A stretch of DNA of 64,000 nucleotides from Ectobius pallidus. Taxonomy: Eukaryota; Arthropoda; Insecta; Blattodea; Ectobiidae. The translations under genes were made by a program, and so were the position numbers. The DNA is taken from contig CAXKWD010000005.1 of assembly GCA_964059195.1 (NCBI GenBank), positions 46,205,825 through 46,269,824 on the forward strand, written 5' to 3'. A model generated the notes under the pieces. The model ran no database searches. It saw only the letters and a program-made list of their open reading frames with translations, and was not told where the DNA came from. Positions 24,085 through 35,929 of the stretch are shown piece after piece (positions within the stretch are counted from its first letter, which is position 1; each line of letters opens with the position of its first letter).

Positions 24085-24560
24085 ATAATTAGTGCCTGAA
24101 TGGTACTTTATATAATTACAAGGTGGCGGGAAGAATGTCTTACCGTCTGTACGCACGATAACTAGAATACGCTTTATCAAATTTTTATAAAACTTAGTAC
24201 ACATCTTATAACATCCATGGAAAAAAACTGTGTGGATTTTGGACTTAATCGGTTGGAAAATCATCACTATCCTACAAAACCGAATGGCTACCTCACTGAC
24301 TGACATAATTTGTTTCTCCACTTCCAGATGAGACATAAATTTGAAATTTGGCTTGTTTATAGCTTATAGCCTGTAACATGCAACTTAAGGGATGTTAAGA
24401 CCTCTGAAGGCTTACAGTAGCTAAATGATAACTCTTATGATAAAACCGATTTTACCAGCAGTAATGGATTTTATGAGATCTACTAGTTTTGTCCTATGAC
24501 TTTTTGTCTTATCTCCATCAGTTTTACTGTAGATAGAGTTATATTTTTATTTCAAGTAAA
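24085..24560 (+). mobile_element. Diverged copy of the AAGTGCCAG TIR family
   Basis: It begins with TTAGTGCCTGAATGGTAC, matching the family terminus. This is followed by the characteristic module CGATAACTNNAATACGCTTTATC, then CATCCATGG and TTGGACTTAATCGGTTG. Downstream it shares TTCTCCACTTCCAGATGAG and GTAGCTAAATGATAACTC with 29510-29830. The right end was not found. Confidence 0.5.
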
Positions 24561-24974
24561 TTTTGTATATTTTCCTCACATTATGGTTTGCGCTGTAGAC
24601 ATCCTAATCGGTGATAGGTGTGTGGTCACGTTTCCTACAATTGTGAAAAATTTCTGTGTTAAGTATCCCTTATTTTATCATAAGTAATATGAGGAAGAGA
24701 TCCGGATTATCTTGGTAGAATTAGGACCTGGAGTTATATTTCATTGTAACTATTAAGTGAATACTTACATCATTTATTAAGCATATAATGAAGAATATAA
24801 AACTACTAAAATAAAAAAATAAAACTTCGCTATTTTTTTTATTGTAAGCGAGACAGTTTATGGCGAAGCAATCCATATATCACATCGTCGACAGTCGTTC
24901 GGCAAGCAACTTTTCGGTGTTTTCATTTTCATCAGCTTATTATAGTAACCTCATTGCTAAAACAGTATCGTGTT

Positions 24975-25340
24975 ATTAAATTCCAGAATGGTACTTTCTA
25001 AGATTGTTGTGTGGACGGGAAAATGTCTGTCCGTGTGATCGTCCGTCTGTCCATGCGCTGTACGCGCGTTAACTCGCTTTATTACATTTTCTTGAAACTT
25101 AGAGTCAGTTGTATAAACATATAAGCCTAATCTGTGATTAGCATGCAGAATTAACTTTGAGTTACTGTAGGTATAGCTCACTGGTATGTAGAGTAAAACA
25201 ATTTTAGGTTGACCAACTTTGACTTGAAAATCCAAAAATTGGAAAATAAGTAACGCCCAATTAACGGTCTAAAAATAGCAAATCATCACTATACTTCAAA
25301 GCCGCGTGGCTAACTCACTCATTGACATAAAATCTCCGCC
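24975..25340 (+). mobile_element. Diverged copy of the AAGTGCCAG TIR family
   Basis: Terminus TTATTAAATTCCAGAATGG, then CTGTCCGT repeats and the TAACTCGCTTTATTACATTTT module. It is about 60% similar by eye to the copy at 31684. Its interior is partly replaced. Confidence 0.5.
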
Positions 25341-25407
25341 AACTATGAATGATTGATCGAACTTTACTCGTCAGTTGTTTGTAGTGTTGGCTATGAGATA
25401 GGCGACT

Positions 25408-25645
25408 TTTATTAAGTGCCAGAATGGTGGACTGGAAAAATGTCTGTCCATCCGTCTGTGTCCGTCAGTCATTCCGTTCGTATGTCTGTACGCGCGATAT
25501 CTCGAATAAACTTTATCACATTTTCATAAAAGTATACGCATTTATAACGCCCATGGGACGAAGCATATTGATTTTGGACCAGATTGGTTGACCGGTAATG
25601 GAGTAACGCCTAATTAACGGATCCATTCATTTTGAGAATGCAAGT
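25408..25645 (+). mobile_element. Diverged copy of the AAGTGCCAG TIR family
   Basis: Terminus TTATTAAGTGCCAGAATGG is close to consensus. It is followed by CTGTCCATCCGTCTGTG and the module ending TTGGTTGACCGGTAATGG. The right half is missing. Confidence 0.55.
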
Positions 25646-26190
25646 TCATGTAAACAAATGCACATGATTTGAACCGCAGCACACATCATGCTACCAGACA
25701 ATAAGGTCCCATACTGTAGCCTATCTGATTTTTGTAACAGTAAAAGCTCATAATGTTAAAAAAAATTAATATACCAATATCGATTTATTATTTCAGTGTA
25801 TACGATACATGGCATTCATAATATAACCCTTCAGACTGCGAGAGGAATTGCTGTGTGTTTAATTACAAACATAATAGGCCTATTACAATTTTTTTCAGTT
25901 TATGGTAAACGTGGCATTTATCATTATTATAATTCAGTCCGCAGGAAGCATCATTGTGTATCATTACAAACAGACTGACAGAAATTCAACCCCGTTCAAG
26001 TGGTATAATTAAAAGAAGGTAATTGTGTGCAAAGTGGACAATAGGAAATCACACTGAATGTTTTAAAGGATTGCACTTAGAATTGAGGGAATTGACATCG
26101 GAATTCACCGGTTAATCTACCAGAAGTAGGCCTACCGGGAAAGTGTGTAGTGAGTACAGTGGCTTTAGTGCAGCGAGAACTCCTCCTAGA
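25646..26190. other. Non-coding stretch
   Basis: No conserved exon or defined repeat was seen. Confidence 0.3.
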
Positions 26191-26445
26191 ATGTTTCTTA
26201 AGACACGCCGTGTATTAGATAACCTTGATGACTTTATGCAAAGTGCTAATCGAGCTAAGGTTCATCAATGTGGCGAAAGGAAATTAAGCATACAGTGACA
26301 CACGGATGCTGGTTCCGATGTGGAAGTCAAGCCAGTGTTAGATGATTTCGATTTTGAAGTTACACCACTGACAGAGAACTCCGATGTATATAACAGTATT
26401 CATGTAGTTTTCATTTTCAACTTGAACAACAAAATTTACAAATAA
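26191..26445 (+). pseudogene. Unrecognised protein-like frame with one internal stop
   Basis: From ATG 26191 the frame reads 35 codons (MFLKTRRVLDNLDDFMQS...), meets TGA at 26296-26298, then stays open for nearly 50 codons with an acidic stretch (DAGSDVEVKPVLDDFDFEV) before a stop near 26443. The D/E-rich composition is more protein-like than its surroundings. I do not recognise the family. It could be a broken transposase N-terminus or a host exon remnant. Confidence 0.25.
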
Positions 26446-27016
26446 ACAAGCTTTTATTTTTAACGCATATGTTCATTTAAGTAAACCTTTGTCTTTAAAA
26501 TTTGTTTGATAATTATCACAACTATTGTCCTCATAATTATTATTTATTTCATGTAACTTCTCGAAGGCAATTATGATTGTCTCATTGGCTCATAGGTGGC
26601 CTTTCTTGCAGACCGTTTTAATTTTTTCTATTCACGACCAACTATTTCTGGTCATTCAGAGTAGGCCTATATTTTTGATCACAATTGAAGATCACATCAT
26701 TTGTTGCATATCATGCGTCAACAGTTACCTTTCATAATTTGTTCTAAAGAGGCTATGTGTCTGTATTCGTTTATTTTTCGTTAGGCTATTTGAGTAAGTA
26801 ATTTGATATTTACAAGATATTTAAATTAATATTTTAACTTCGTTTTGAGTATAAAGTAATTTGACATTAGTATTACATTGTGAATTCTCATGATTTATTA
26901 TTTAATTCAATAGGCTTTTACATAATATATTTTTGCTCCGGCGGGGTATCTGCACCAATCAGAGTTCAGTTCTTAGCCGGTCTGTAGACCCCGTAGCATT
27001 CTGCCATAATTCTTCA
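26446..27016. other. AT-rich non-coding stretch
   Basis: Nothing supportable was seen apart from AATAAA-type hexamers near 26440. Confidence 0.3.
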
Positions 27017-27044
27017 CTTCTAAGCACCGCCGTCTCGAGAATTA

Positions 27045-27483
27045 CACTGCCTGTCCTATGCTTTATTTTAACATGGAGTGCAGAGTATTGTTAAATTGCC
27101 TAATTTATCCAGTAGAGGCGACACAGTTCACACCCAGATTGCAGCAATCACTAATCAAAATAAGCATTAAACAGACACAGATACTTGTGTTATTTGTTTA
27201 GAACGTAATATTATTCCAGTATATGACACTTACCTTGAAATGGAATTTTGGAGCAATAATTAAAATAAATGTAAATTAATTAGACGCATTGATAGACTAT
27301 ATTATGAGCACCGCCGTCTCGAGGAGTAATACAGTTTAGAAGGCAGTGATTATGAGACGGCGGTGACAGCACTACATAATCAACAATGTCGTAGCAAAAA
27401 ACAAGAAGCAGTCTGGGTGTGAAAGGTGCTGCCATCTGTAATGTCGCCGAGTACGCAAAATTAGCCGTATAGGACGGGCAGTG
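27045..27483. mobile_element. TA-flanked MITE (Tc1/mariner-like), nested
   Basis: The ends CACTGCCTGTCCTAT and ATAGGACGGGCAGTG are inverted with one mismatch and are flanked by TA on both sides (27043-27044, 27484-27485). A further inner inverted match (CACACCCAGATTGCAG near 27135, and the reverse GTCTGGGTGTG near 27412) suggests long, decayed arms. No coding capacity. Confidence 0.6.
27309..27348. mobile_element. Inner 40-bp hAT-like unit with perfect 8-bp TSD
   Basis: ATTATGAG occurs at 27301-27308 and again at 27349-27356. Between them is a 40-bp unit starting CACCGCCGTCTCGAG and ending TAATACAGTTTAGAAGGCAGTG-type sequence (last 20 bases ATACAGTTTAGAAGGCAGTG). Both ends are identical to those of the outer element at 27025-27515, so this is a second insertion of the same family within the cassette. 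Confidence 0.7.
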
Positions 27484-27523
27484 TATACACGATTAATACA
27501 GTTTAGAAGGCAGTGCTTCTAAG

Positions 27524-28176
27524 TCAACTTCTCTCCGAGTCACACGCCTTCTTGGTATTTCGGCCTAATTTCACATGTTTTATTTGAGTGCTTTGCGGAA
27601 GAGGAGTTCCAATAGTCACTTCAAAATTCCGACGTACGTTCGCTTTATTATGAGTAGTATGTACTCCAGCACCTCATCGTCAATCAACAAAACGTATGTG
27701 GAGCTACTCTTCATATTGGCAGTTTATTGCAGAAGATTAGCCATCAAGATATTATAAAGAACTGTGTTTCATACAAGGAATATATCATTGCTGTATTCAT
27801 TTATAATTTTGTTAACATTAATTACTGGAGCAAGGAGTCTCAATTTTTGTGAACTTATTAATTCTAACATAGGCTAATCAGAATGCAAGCTGCTTGTAAT
27901 TAAACCTGTACGATTTGAGACTAAGTTATTGTAGATCTGGACTCTACATTTTAACATCAAGACGAGATAATATAACTCTTACTGTTGTCATTCCTATTCC
28001 TCGCAATCGTGTGGTGGTCCTCTTGCTATTTTATATACACACATTGATTTAATTTATTATAACAGCCTTATGCTTCTTATTTTGACATTAACTTAGTACA
28101 TATGATTAATTAATAATTTAATATATCATAAATCGTATTTTGGACAGTCATCATTGCTTCCTATGCATACTGAAGA
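27524..28176. other. Non-coding stretch
   Basis: A 60-codon frame at 27575-27757 has no recognisable features. Nothing else was seen. Confidence 0.3.
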
Positions 28177-29063
28177 CTAGCTTAATAGGCCTCGCCAGGT
28201 CTATTAAGCTCGGATTTTGTATTTTAAAATTAGAAATTAACTTATGAAGGACTTTTGATTTTCAAACTCTAGGTCCTTATATAATATGTATGTAGAATTT
28301 GAAGTGTGGAAGAACGACTTATCACACTAAAACTATTCCCTCAGAAAACGCATGATATAGCTTTATATGGCTCATAGAGGATGTAGAACTTTCACCCCAT
28401 TGCTTCTACACACCAAGCTTGGTAGGGGTTGAAATAAAAAGAAACAGAAATTCCGGTAACGTAAAATTTTATTGTCTTTACGGAATATTTAATTTACACT
28501 CTCATGTTACCATTCAACCGTTTCGGGCTGAAATAAAAAAGAACTTCGATATCACTTTCATACTTTCCTCCCCAAAAACCTGAGACGTAATAATATACTG
28601 CGCACATAGGACTAAAAATGTTCCATCCTTTAAATGCTGAGGGCCTATGATAAACATCCATATTAATACAACGGCTACAGCTATGAATAACATGTCTGTG
28701 GATATAATTTTTTACCGACGTCTAATATGGCATACTCGTTGCTACACTCAGGCTTAGACAACTGGAAATGCTGTCCCTGCAATACGAACTCTTATTCTAC
28801 ATCAAAATGTGAAATGAGAAAATGGTATTCTCTATGTCCAGGGAACAGGAAGTTATGTGACTGCAGGACATTGTGCATTATTTACGTGGATTTCATTCTT
28901 CACTATTTATTTACTCCAATGACTTATATCGATAGCTTCTCTAATTTGTCAAAGTCCCATATATTTCACTTCCTAAACTTCAGTTTCTATCTATTATAGG
29001 TTATGCTCTGCGTTGATTCTCTGTCAGTCAGTCAATCAGTCAGTCAATTAGGACAAAGTCGCT

Positions 29064-29107
<44 letters not shown>
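28177..29107 (-). mobile_element. Helitron-like non-autonomous element, family B, copy B
   Basis: On the minus strand the 3' end is CCTATTAAG then CTAG (28177-28180) followed by T. The 5' end begins in an (AT)n tract, then ACTTTGTCCTAATTGACTGA and more GACTGA repeats. The body aligns by eye with 3420-4277 and 55463-56325. The GC hairpin before the 3' end is decayed in this copy. Confidence 0.6.
29064..29107. repeat. (AT)n microsatellite
   Basis: About 21 AT units lie at the 5' boundary of the minus-strand Helitron-like copy. Confidence 0.9.
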
Positions 29108-29113
<6 letters not shown>

Positions 29114-29429
29114 TCATCTATGTAAATATTGTTTCAAGAAGTTTAAAGCAGATATTTTATAGGGTATATTTTAATCAATGTTAATTTATTTTGTTTATGG
29201 AAGGAACATAAACTATTATGTGTTTCATCCTACGTCTTTTTCAGGGATGTGAACGATAAGGGTCAATCAACCTGACCTGTTTTAAACTAATTCTTACTTA
29301 AAGTCCACTGAGCTCTACTTGCCGTCAGATATGTGACATCTGAAAGTAGCCCGCGTAGATATATCATTATATGAAAGGATGACAGACGTAACACATGGTC
29401 AATCAAATAACGTTACGGGCGGAATTATA

Positions 29430-29840
29430 CAAATTCATTGTTTCATGCTCTTGCATTCTCAAAATGAATGGATAGGCCTAATACAATGTCGCGTGGCCAA
29501 CTCGCTTCCTGATATAATGGTTTGCCCACTTCCAGATGAGCCAGAAACTTGAAATTTCGCATCTTATAGCTTATTGCTTACAACGGTTGCAAAATTTCAA
29601 AAGCTCTATTTTTGTTATTTTTTACCCCCCCGAAAAACATTCAAAATAGCGAACGCAACTATAATGTCTGAGCAGATCTTTGGAGATTTATAGTAGCTAA
29701 ACGATAAGTCGTATAAAAAAATAGCAACAGCACTAACGGATTTTGAGATATCTACAAGTTTTGTCCAATGATTTTTTCTCATATCTCCATCGGTTACACC
29801 TTACGTAGTTAGATTTTGTATTTTAAATATTAAAAAAAAA
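29430..29840 (+). repeat. Internal part of the TIR-family repeat
   Basis: Shares CACTTCCAGATGAG, GTAGCTAAACGATAA and ATCTCCATCGGTTAC with the downstream half of the copy at 24085-24560. The termini are not seen. Confidence 0.45.
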
Positions 29841-30889
29841 TATTTTCCCAATGTTATTAAATTTTTGACACTCTTATAGGACTGCTATAATCGTGTAAAT
29901 TTGGCTGGAATATTGGCCAGTACAAAAAACATAAGCGTGCATAATTCTGCGTTTCTAGCTGCCTATAAGTATGGAAAAACTGACTGAATAGCAGTGACGT
30001 CCTTCACATCTACGACAGTCAAATCAGCATTGATCTTGACGGACTTCCAGGGTCCTAGAATCTTGAAATTCTTGAATCTTGAAGCGGCTCTAGCTCTAAA
30101 ATTAGTTGAACTTCTTGATTACTTATTAGATGAGATGTTTTGACAAAAATAAAGGTAATGGCCTATTGTTGGCGTAAGGAATTTGTTGTAAATTCGTTCT
30201 GTAAATATTTTAGTTATTCAACTTATTCCTTCACGTATGTTATTCAAACTTTCTCAAGAAATCTTGGACTAAATAGTTCCTTAAATATGGCCTGTTAACT
30301 CCACCTGACACTCTGTAACACCAGTTTACCTGTTTATTTTTATAAGACATTTTGAATTGCTTCACCTGCACATATAAATAATTAAGTTATATGTTACTTT
30401 CATGCCAGATTCTGATGAACCTTCTTTATCCCCAATCGCTGTTTTCGATGATTTGTTTTGATCAAAGAAACTATAAGTATGAAAATGTTTCAGTGGTCAG
30501 TGTTTGTGGATTTCGATCAAAAATATGAAAACTATATAAATAAAACAATAAAATTATGATGACAGACACTAGCAATTCATTGAAATTCCACATTTTCGTA
30601 CACTAGAGTGGTCATTAATTCGTGGAAATAATGAAAATAAAATTAGAAAATACAACAAAGCTCCACTATAAAATGTTAGAAGTTACTCTGTAACATTGTG
30701 TAGCCTGTCGCCTTTGTCTCTTTGGCGCATGATGCTGTTGGAAGTGACATTTTCTTATTCACAGCTGTTGCGGTTGTCAGGTAGATATGATTTACGTTAT
30801 TTATTTATGTGGTGTTGAGTGCAAGACTACATCACATACCCTGTGGATATTTATACCTACTATCCACACGTTCGCCATCTCCCTTAAGC

Positions 30890-30970
30890 GGTAGTCAGCG
30901 TTGCTTGACATCAGTCAAATTTCCACCTTGGAATGCAGAGGCGGGTTCGCTACCGCTGTGTCATTGAAGC
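30890..30970 (+). repeat. Possible tRNA-like SINE head
   Basis: GCGGTAGTCAGCGTTGCTTG followed by GGCGGGTTCGCTACCG has A box/B box-like spacing. No body or tail was defined. The rest of 29840-31420 shows no coding signal. Confidence 0.3.
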
Positions 30971-31424
30971 CGATAAATCCTTCCTAGACTTTCAAGTTAC
31001 TGTTTTTGTAATAATCAAACGAATAGCATTATTCATATTTTAAGATGTGTTCTCGTGTTGTGGATTGTAGTAGCCTATACTCATACCGTTCCGTTCTAGG
31101 TACCTGTTAGTGTTATAAAAAGAGATTTTACAAAAAAGAATTAGTTTAGCTGATATAAAAAGGAGCCAAATGGAGTTAATAGGCCATATTTAAAAAACTA
31201 TTGAGTTTTAGATTAGACATCCTGAGAAAGTTTGTTAAGCATATGTGAAGGAATAAGTGGGGTAGCAAAAACATTAAAAGAAGGAAATTGCAACGAATGC
31301 CTTACATCTTAATCAAGGCGTTATATAACAATATATTTTCAAACATCTGACTGCATTTTACTCTAGGCCTTCAGTATTCAATATAAAAAACTCCGGTTAG
31401 CAACACGGTCTTATATCATAGTGA

Positions 31425-31595
31425 TGATTTGCTATGTGACCGTTAATTAGTCGTCAACCGATTTGGTCCAAAATCAATACTATCATGAAAATTCGATAAA
31501 GCACATTTGAGTTATCGCGCGTACATACAAATGGACGGGTGGACAGGCATTACCCGTCCATCATACCATAAGGTACCATTCCGGCACTTAATAAT
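31425..31595 (-). mobile_element. Partial TIR-family copy, inverted
   Basis: The right edge, on the minus strand, begins TATTAAGTGCCGGAATGGTA. It continues with the CGCGATAACTCAAATGTGCT module and ends near a GACTAATTAACGG-like stretch. Confidence 0.55.
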
Positions 31596-31683
31596 TTAAT
31601 TGTCTCTATAATTTATTTTTTCTGTGATATTTTTTAATACGTATATGCGAGAAAGTTTGTGCAACATATTTTGCACCACTTAT

Positions 31684-31731
31684 TAAGTGCCAGTATGGTA
31701 CTTTATGAGATTGTGTGTGGGGGACGAAAAA

Positions 31732-31762
<31 letters not shown>

Positions 31763-32556
31763 CCATGTGTCTGTACGCGCCATAACTCAAATACGCTTTA
31801 CCGGATTCTCATGAAACTAGGTATACGCATTTATAATGTCCACGGGAAGAACCCTATTGTTATTGAACGAAATCGGTTCACCGGTACCGGCGTCAAACCC
31901 AATTTAGTGTTTCTTTATTTAAAAGCGCCATAACTCAAATACGCTTTATCGGATCCTCATGAAACTTGGTATACACAATTTATAATGTCCATGGGAAGAC
32001 GTCTGTTGATATTGGACCCAATCGGTGGGCCCGTACCGGAATAATGCCCAATTTAGTGCATTTTTATGGTATTGTATAACAAAAGGCCCCATAACTCAAA
32101 TATGCTTTATCAGATTTTCATGAAACTTGGTACAAGCATTTATAACGTCCATGGAAAAAACCTATTAATTATGGATCTAATCGGTTGACCGGTACCAGAG
32201 TAATGACTAATTAAAGGTCACATGTTTTTTTAATTTTTGTCTACCGGTATAATTTGACAGTTAACACTATTCCTTCACTTATGCTTATGAAACGACACCG
32301 TCAAACTGACTGAGTTGGCCAAATGGTAACGCCGACTCGTATTCTGGAGGTCCCCGGATCAATTCCCGGAGCCGGCCGATTTGACATGAATTTTTTAATA
32401 ATATTTTTTATTTCTATGTGAGTGCGCGATTGTCAAGGTATCACAAATCTGTAGTTCTGCTGACGCTGGTCGATTTTAATCTGATTAGAAAAACTTATTT
32501 TCTGCATATCATAATTGCAATTATAATTGATTCAACAAAAACATTCTGGCACTTTG
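31684..32556 (+). mobile_element. Near-complete AAGTGCCAG TIR element containing a tRNA-like module
   Basis: Left end TAAGTGCCAGTATGG and right end CATTCTGGCACTTTG are inverted; TTAT flanks both (31680-31683, 32557-32560). Inside are CTGTCCGT repeats and three imperfect units of about 160 bp, each with CATAACTCAAATACGCTTTA, CATGAAACTNGGTA and AATCGGTTNACCGGTACC. Then comes a tRNA-like segment (about 32312-32382: GAGTTGGCCAAATGGTAACG, later CCCCGGATCAATTCCCGGAG). There is no transposase. A second copy is at 45255-47010. Confidence 0.7.
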
Positions 32557-32674
32557 TTATATCAGTTTACCTGTTTTTATTTTCTTATCAATTCATGTAA
32601 AGAAACGAAACTATTTAAACCATTGCAATGTAAGTTTGATGCAATAATAGTTTTAATTTAATTTTGAAGCTTTT

Positions 32675-35310
32675 GGGACACACTTAGAGAAACAATTGAG
32701 AAGATACCTAGAAGAAAAGAAATAATTTTGATGGGAGATATGAATGGAAGAGTTGGATGCAGTAACTCTAGCAAAATTATTAGACAATATGGTGAGAAAG
32801 AATCAAATGATAACGGAGAAAGACTGATTAGCATATGTGAACAGTTTGAACTGAAAACTTCAAATAAATGTTTTCAACATAAGGAAAACCATAAATTTAC
32901 CTGTATACAACACACAAAACAACTCAAAACCATAATCGATTACATAATTACGAGACAACAACCAGTATATGTAATAAATAATGTGAGAGTGTATAGAGGC
33001 GCAAATTGTGGATCAGACCACTATATGCTGAAGATGGAAAGCTTCTGGCCTTGGAGAACAGAACACACAAAGAAGGGTAATGGAAATTAAATCATGCAAA
33101 TAAACGAAGATAAATACAATATTGAGCTTTTACAGGATGAAAGCATTAGATGGATGTATGAGAAAAGATTAGAGGACGAGATAGACGAAAATTATGATGG
33201 TAATACAGAGGATATGTATGATTATATAACAGGAAACATAAAGAAAATTGCAAAAGAAGTACTAGGAACTTTAGAGAAAACTAAGAAGAGAAATCACTGG
33301 TGGTCATAGGAAATAGAAAAAACAATGGAAGAAAAAAGGAAAGCATACCAAAAATGGCTCACTACACAAAGAGAAGAAGACAAGACAATTTACAGGAACC
33401 AAAATAGTATTGTAAAAAGGGAAATCAGGAAGGCTAAGAATGAGGCATGGGAGCAAATGTGTGCAAATATTAATAGTAAACTGGGATACAGAAGATCCAA
33501 AGAAGCATGGAATATACTAAAGACACTACGTACTGAACAAACAATGAAATCCAAAATAAACCTTATAAAAACAGAGGACTGGGCCAAATACTTTGAGAAG
33601 TTACTAAAAGAAAACCGTAAACCATTTATAGAAGAAGAGACATATGAATGGGAAGGAGAAGGAATACAAATTAGTGAACAAGAAGTAGAAAGGTAATTAA
33701 AAAATTGAATAATTGGAAAATCACCAGGACCGGGCGGCATTAACTTAGAACTCGTTAAATATGGAGGGAAAAAAGTCATAACAATATTATCAAAACTAAG
33801 CTTATATAACTAAATATTATCAGGTGAAAGAATACCGAAACAAATGAAAACAGGGTATATCACAACTATAATTAAGAAAGGGGACAGAAAACAATGTTCA
33901 AACTATAGAGGGATTTGTGTTGCAAACTCCATTATGAAAATTGTTACAAATATTATTAAAAGAAGATTAGAAGGAATGTTTCAAGGCATGGAAGAACAAT
34001 GTGGATTCTCTGCAGGGAGATCGTGTGTTGATCATATATTTACAATCCGGCAGTTACTGGAAAAATATAAAGATAAAGGAAAACAGATTGGACTTATATT
34101 TATAGATCTAGAGAAGGCATACGACAGTGTACCAAGAAAATTATTATGGAAAGCATTAACAGGAGCAAAAATTGATAAAGAAATAATAAATGTTATATAT
34201 TCTGATAATAAATGTAGAATTAAAGTAGGCAAAGATATAACAGAAGAAATCAAAACAAGTAATGGTCTTTTACAGGGGTGTCCTATGTCCCCAATTTTGT
34301 TTAAAATATATCTAGAAATAATGGCTCATGAAATGTTGAAAAATGGGAATCCAGTTAGATGAGGAAAAATTCTTACATAATTTGCTGTTTGCAGATGACC
34401 AGGTGGTCGTGGCTCAGGATGGAGAAGATGCAAATTATGCGTGTAGAAAACTAAATGAAGTTTATAAGAAATGGGGATTACAAATAAATTACAATAAAAC
34501 AGAGTATTTAACCAATGACACGGATGATTTATATATACCTAGGTAGATGGAAAGAAGATTAAAAAAGTGCAAGATTTTTGCTATTTGGGATCCATACTTG
34601 AATTAGACGGAACATCAAATAAAGACATACAGAAAAGGATCGCTAACGGGAGAAAAGTTATAGGAATGCTAAATTCGATATTGTGGAATAAAAATATAAT
34701 TAACAAAACTAAAACAATAACTTTTAAAACTATTTTCCAAAGTATAGTATTATATGGGGCAGAGACATGGACAGTAAATTCACACCATAACAGAAAATTA
34801 AGTGCTACAGAAATGGATTTTTGGAGAAGAGCTGCAAGAAAATCAAGAATAGAAAGAATTCGAAATTCAGAAATAAGGAAGATAATGAAAGCAGAGGAAT
34901 CAATTTTATCAACATTAGACAAAAAAAGGCTAAATTGGTATGGACATCTACAAAGAATGCCGGAGAATAGGATACCAAAAGCTATAATGAATTGGCAACC
35001 AGAGGGGAGAAGGAAAAAGGAAAGACCTGCTAGAAAATGGGATCATTGCGTTCGAGACTCCTTACAAAATTTTCAGTTAACACCAGAAGATGCAATGGAC
35101 AGGGATAAGTGGTACCATGCAACACATTGAACATTCTTTGGAAATATGTTAATTTTATTAAAATATGTAAAAATTTGGATAAATTTTAATTTAAAATTTG
35201 GTTAGAAATTACTGAACTTTTATACAAATGTTATTCTAATAGAGTTGTTGTGTTGATGGAGTTTAACCTCAGAAATGAGGAAATCGCTCAATAAATAATA
35301 AAATAATAAT
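32675..35310 (+). pseudogene. RTE-like LINE, 5'-truncated, with 8-bp target-site duplication
   Basis: AAGCTTTT flanks the insertion (32667-32674 and 35311-35318), and the 3' end is an A-rich ATAAATAATAAAATAATAAT tail. The frame starts mid-endonuclease: IILMGDMNGRVG (about 32724), then IIDYII and GANCGSDHYML (SDH motif). The RT follows with YRGICVANSIMKIV, EEQCGFSAGRSC, IFIDLEKAYDSVPR, GLLQGCPMSPILF and LLFADDQVVV (catalytic FADD, about 34390). The C-terminal domain has FCYLGSILELDG, LYGAETWTV and LNWYGHLQRMPENRIPKA. Defects are four in-frame stops (33088, 33307, 33694, 33811) and two frame shifts (about 34360 and 34550). Few lesions for its length suggest a fairly recent insertion. Confidence 0.9.
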
Positions 35311-35318
35311 AAGCTTTT

Positions 35319-35925
35319 TAGTGGATTATATATTTTATATTCAGTGTTGATTTCAGGGGAAATGTACCATTAGACTTTGCTTTGATAGAACTATAAATGC
35401 AAACTAAAACTTAATAAAATATAAAATCTGTCTTCAACAGTAACATTGAAATTTGTAACATTTTTTAAAATAAATTGTAATCTTAATGCTTTTGCTGCCT
35501 TGACGGTATTATTTCCTGGATCACAAATCGTGGTTTCAGCGCTATGTCTCTATGTTTGACAAGAATCAATTCTATGTTTCAACGAATCCATCCATTTATA
35601 ACCGTCATCAACGGCAAAAAAAGTTGAAATCTGGGGTTGGAGATAGTGAAATGGTTGTAAACCTTAAATCCCCACTGCTGTGCTGATCGTTTAGGAAAGT
35701 TGAATGTCCGGCCTGATTGTTGGACACTAGATCGAATGAAACATCGGTAAAAGAATGAATGATTAATTGTCAAGGACAGAATCTGCAGGTTGCTAAGAAA
35801 TTACTAGTCTCTAAAAACAGCTGTATATAAAAACTGAGTGTATCACGTAATTTATTTATAGAAAATCGGCACTAAATATAAGTAAAACTCATTGAAAAAC
35901 CATGAAAGAACATGGTATTTTCCAA
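35319..35925. other. AT-rich non-coding stretch
   Basis: Nothing recognisable was seen between two LINE remnants. Confidence 0.3.
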
Positions 35926-35929
35926 AGTG

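Larger units (their letters stand above)
27025..27515. mobile_element. Outer hAT-like mini-element with 8-bp TSD, carrying nested insertions
   Basis: Perfect 8-bp direct repeats CTTCTAAG (27017-27024 and 27516-27523) flank a unit starting CACCGCCGTCTCGAG and ending CAGTTTAGAAGGCAGTG. The ends form an imperfect TIR (CACYGCCKTCT). An 8-bp duplication with CA...TG termini is the hAT pattern. Removing the TA-flanked MITE inside it leaves a unit of only about 50 bp. Confidence 0.65.

Noticed and set aside
32312..32382. Functional tRNA gene
   Set aside because: The tRNA-like segment lies within a repeated TIR element, and the other copy differs at stem positions; a tRNA-derived module is more likely.
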